The notes under the pieces were generated by a model. It did not search any database. It saw only the letters and a list, made by a program, of their open reading frames with translations, and was not told where the DNA came from. A DNA stretch of 64,000 bases from Magicicada septendecula. Taxonomy: Eukaryota; Arthropoda; Insecta; Hemiptera; Cicadidae. The translations under genes and the position numbers were made by a program. The stretch lies in contig CM068367.1 in NCBI GenBank assembly GCA_034769895.1, forward strand, positions 316,943,986-317,007,985, read 5' to 3'. This document shows, piece after piece, positions 63,318-64,000 of the stretch (position 1 is its first letter; each line of letters opens with the position of its first letter).

Positions 63318-63468
63318 ATACATCACACTTACATACTACAATTCCAATACACACAAAATTGCTAACACATTTAGGAAACACAATTATAAAGTAGCCTACA
63401 GAACTAACAACACCATTAGGAAACACATAAATAATACTAACAAAAACACAGACACATACAGCAAAACA

Positions 63469-63774
63469 GGGGTTTATAAATTAAACTGCAATGACTGTCA
63501 CCAATTCTACATCGGCCAGACGGGAAGATCTTTTTCCTCTAGATTTTCAGAACATTTAAAAGCCATCTCCACAAACTACATATATTCCACATTTGCCACA
63601 CATTTACAAAATGAAAACCACAGTTACACAAACATAGAGCACAACATGGAAATACTACACTGCTTACCTAAAAGTAGAGAACTAAACACAGCAGAACAAT
63701 TTGAAATATACAGATATCACGCACTACAACCAAACAACATATTAAACGAACAATTACATTATAGATCTCCATAA
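63469..63774 (+). pseudogene. GIY-YIG endonuclease domain, forward Penelope-like copy
   Basis: Same as the domain at 61049-61354: GVYKLNC, YIGQTGRSFSSRFSEH and AEQFEIYRYH, ending in LHYRSP and a stop. It is an intact frame of about 101 codons in itself, but cut off from the reverse transcriptase by broken frame upstream. Confidence 0.85.
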
Positions 63775-63897
63775 TTTTCGACACACTGATTCAAACACAC
63801 AATTTGAACCCCAGCGCCAATTCCCTCCCACCATCAACCCCCACCATACACACCTACAGTCCATAACCGTTACTCTGTAAAGACATTCAGTATTTAC

Positions 63898-63938
63898 TCC
63901 CACTGAAGAAGACGTATACCACGTTGAAACGTTTGGGA
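63898..63938 (+). ncRNA. Hammerhead-type ribozyme motif, forward Penelope-like copy
   Basis: TCCCA (63898-63902) directly precedes CTGAAGA, and TGGGA follows the GUU cleavage triplet, giving a perfect five-pair stem I. CTGAAGA fits the CUGANGA core, and GAAA at 63926-63929 the second core half. Between them AG-(A)-CGT and ACGTT can form stem II with one bulged base and a short loop. Stem III is reduced to about one pair (C-G), as in the minimal hammerheads known from Penelope-like elements, which are thought to work best as dimers. Confidence 0.65.
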
Positions 63939-63972
63939 AATAAGCCATAAAGTAAAAGTTCATAGTGAAAGT

Positions 63973-63995
63973 TTATATATATATATATATATATA
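63973..63995. repeat. (TA)n tract at the right edge
   Basis: TA dinucleotides follow the 3' end of the forward Penelope-like copy. With the tract at 44526-44571 they suggest that the dimer sits inside one (TA)n site. Confidence 0.9.
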
Positions 63996-64000
63996 ATATT

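Larger units (their letters stand above)
62258..63972 (+). mobile_element. Penelope-like element, forward copy
   Basis: The longer of the two copies. Parts in order: an N-terminal reverse-transcriptase segment including LHKPNIPIRPLINN-like text near 62400, STLASFDITNLYTNVPIKE (about 62587), TDGLPMGSPISGILAE (about 62776), YVDDILLLYNG (about 62900), a thumb and linker region to about 63317, and the GIY-YIG domain at 63469-63774. It is 5'-truncated and its reading is broken in several places. It ends with a hammerhead-type motif and GAAAGTTTA followed by (TA)n. Confidence 0.9.

Overview
The window is AT-rich eukaryotic DNA with no recognisable host gene. Mobile elements of several classes fill much of it. 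The element set (mariner, Tc1-like, a DD82E-type IS630-Tc1-mariner element, piggyBac, hAT, a Penelope-like element, LTR elements including one with a tRNA-Lys primer site) and the base composition suggest an arthropod, most likely an insect; this is inference and no species is claimed. No rRNA, tRNA, CRISPR array or bacterial-style operon was seen.

Layout. 1-9600 is largely featureless, with (TA)n tracts, a poly-A tract, a badly decayed mariner transposase (5115-5710), a locally GC-richer stretch near 7.7-8.1 kb and a 21-22 bp minisatellite. At 9620-9945 a fossil LTR-element leader carries five copies of a tRNA-Lys-type primer-binding motif. 10149-22773 is a cluster of four copies (A, B, C forward; D reverse) of one non-coding composite element. 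Each copy has a conserved left end, a hammerhead-like core, a variable middle, 4 to 13 tandem units of about 162 bp, usually an (AC)n tract, and a conserved right end with a strong hairpin. The design recalls Helentron-associated elements (DINE/HINE type). Copy D is split by an unclassified 2268-bp insertion flanked by AATAT.

23480-24190 is a decayed mariner/Tc-type transposase. 26723-28469 is a complete-ended Tc1-like (DD34E) element whose broken transposase gene appears to contain a 178-bp GT-AG intron. 30834-33643 is an element with about 420-bp terminal inverted repeats and a transposase remnant with a DD82E-type spacing. 35485-37608 is a hAT-type element (8-bp target duplication CGCTTGTC) whose ends carry eight TATCGATA motifs and which has an internally deleted piggyBac inside it. 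38459-39018 is a short hAT-like MITE with the target duplication GGAGCTAA.

44572-60844 is the largest structure: a head-to-tail array of one gag-only LTR element, with four 1954-bp LTRs alternating with three 2819-bp internal regions, at a period of 4773 bp. The whole array is bounded by ATAT, as if it arose from a single insertion. It sits at the junction of a (TA)n tract and a Penelope-like element that is itself an inverted dimer (60849-63972), with arms of about 1.39 kb and a hammerhead-type motif at each outer end. The order can be read from the nesting: Penelope-like dimer in a (TA)n tract, then the LTR element at their junction, then expansion by LTR-LTR exchange or tandem insertion.
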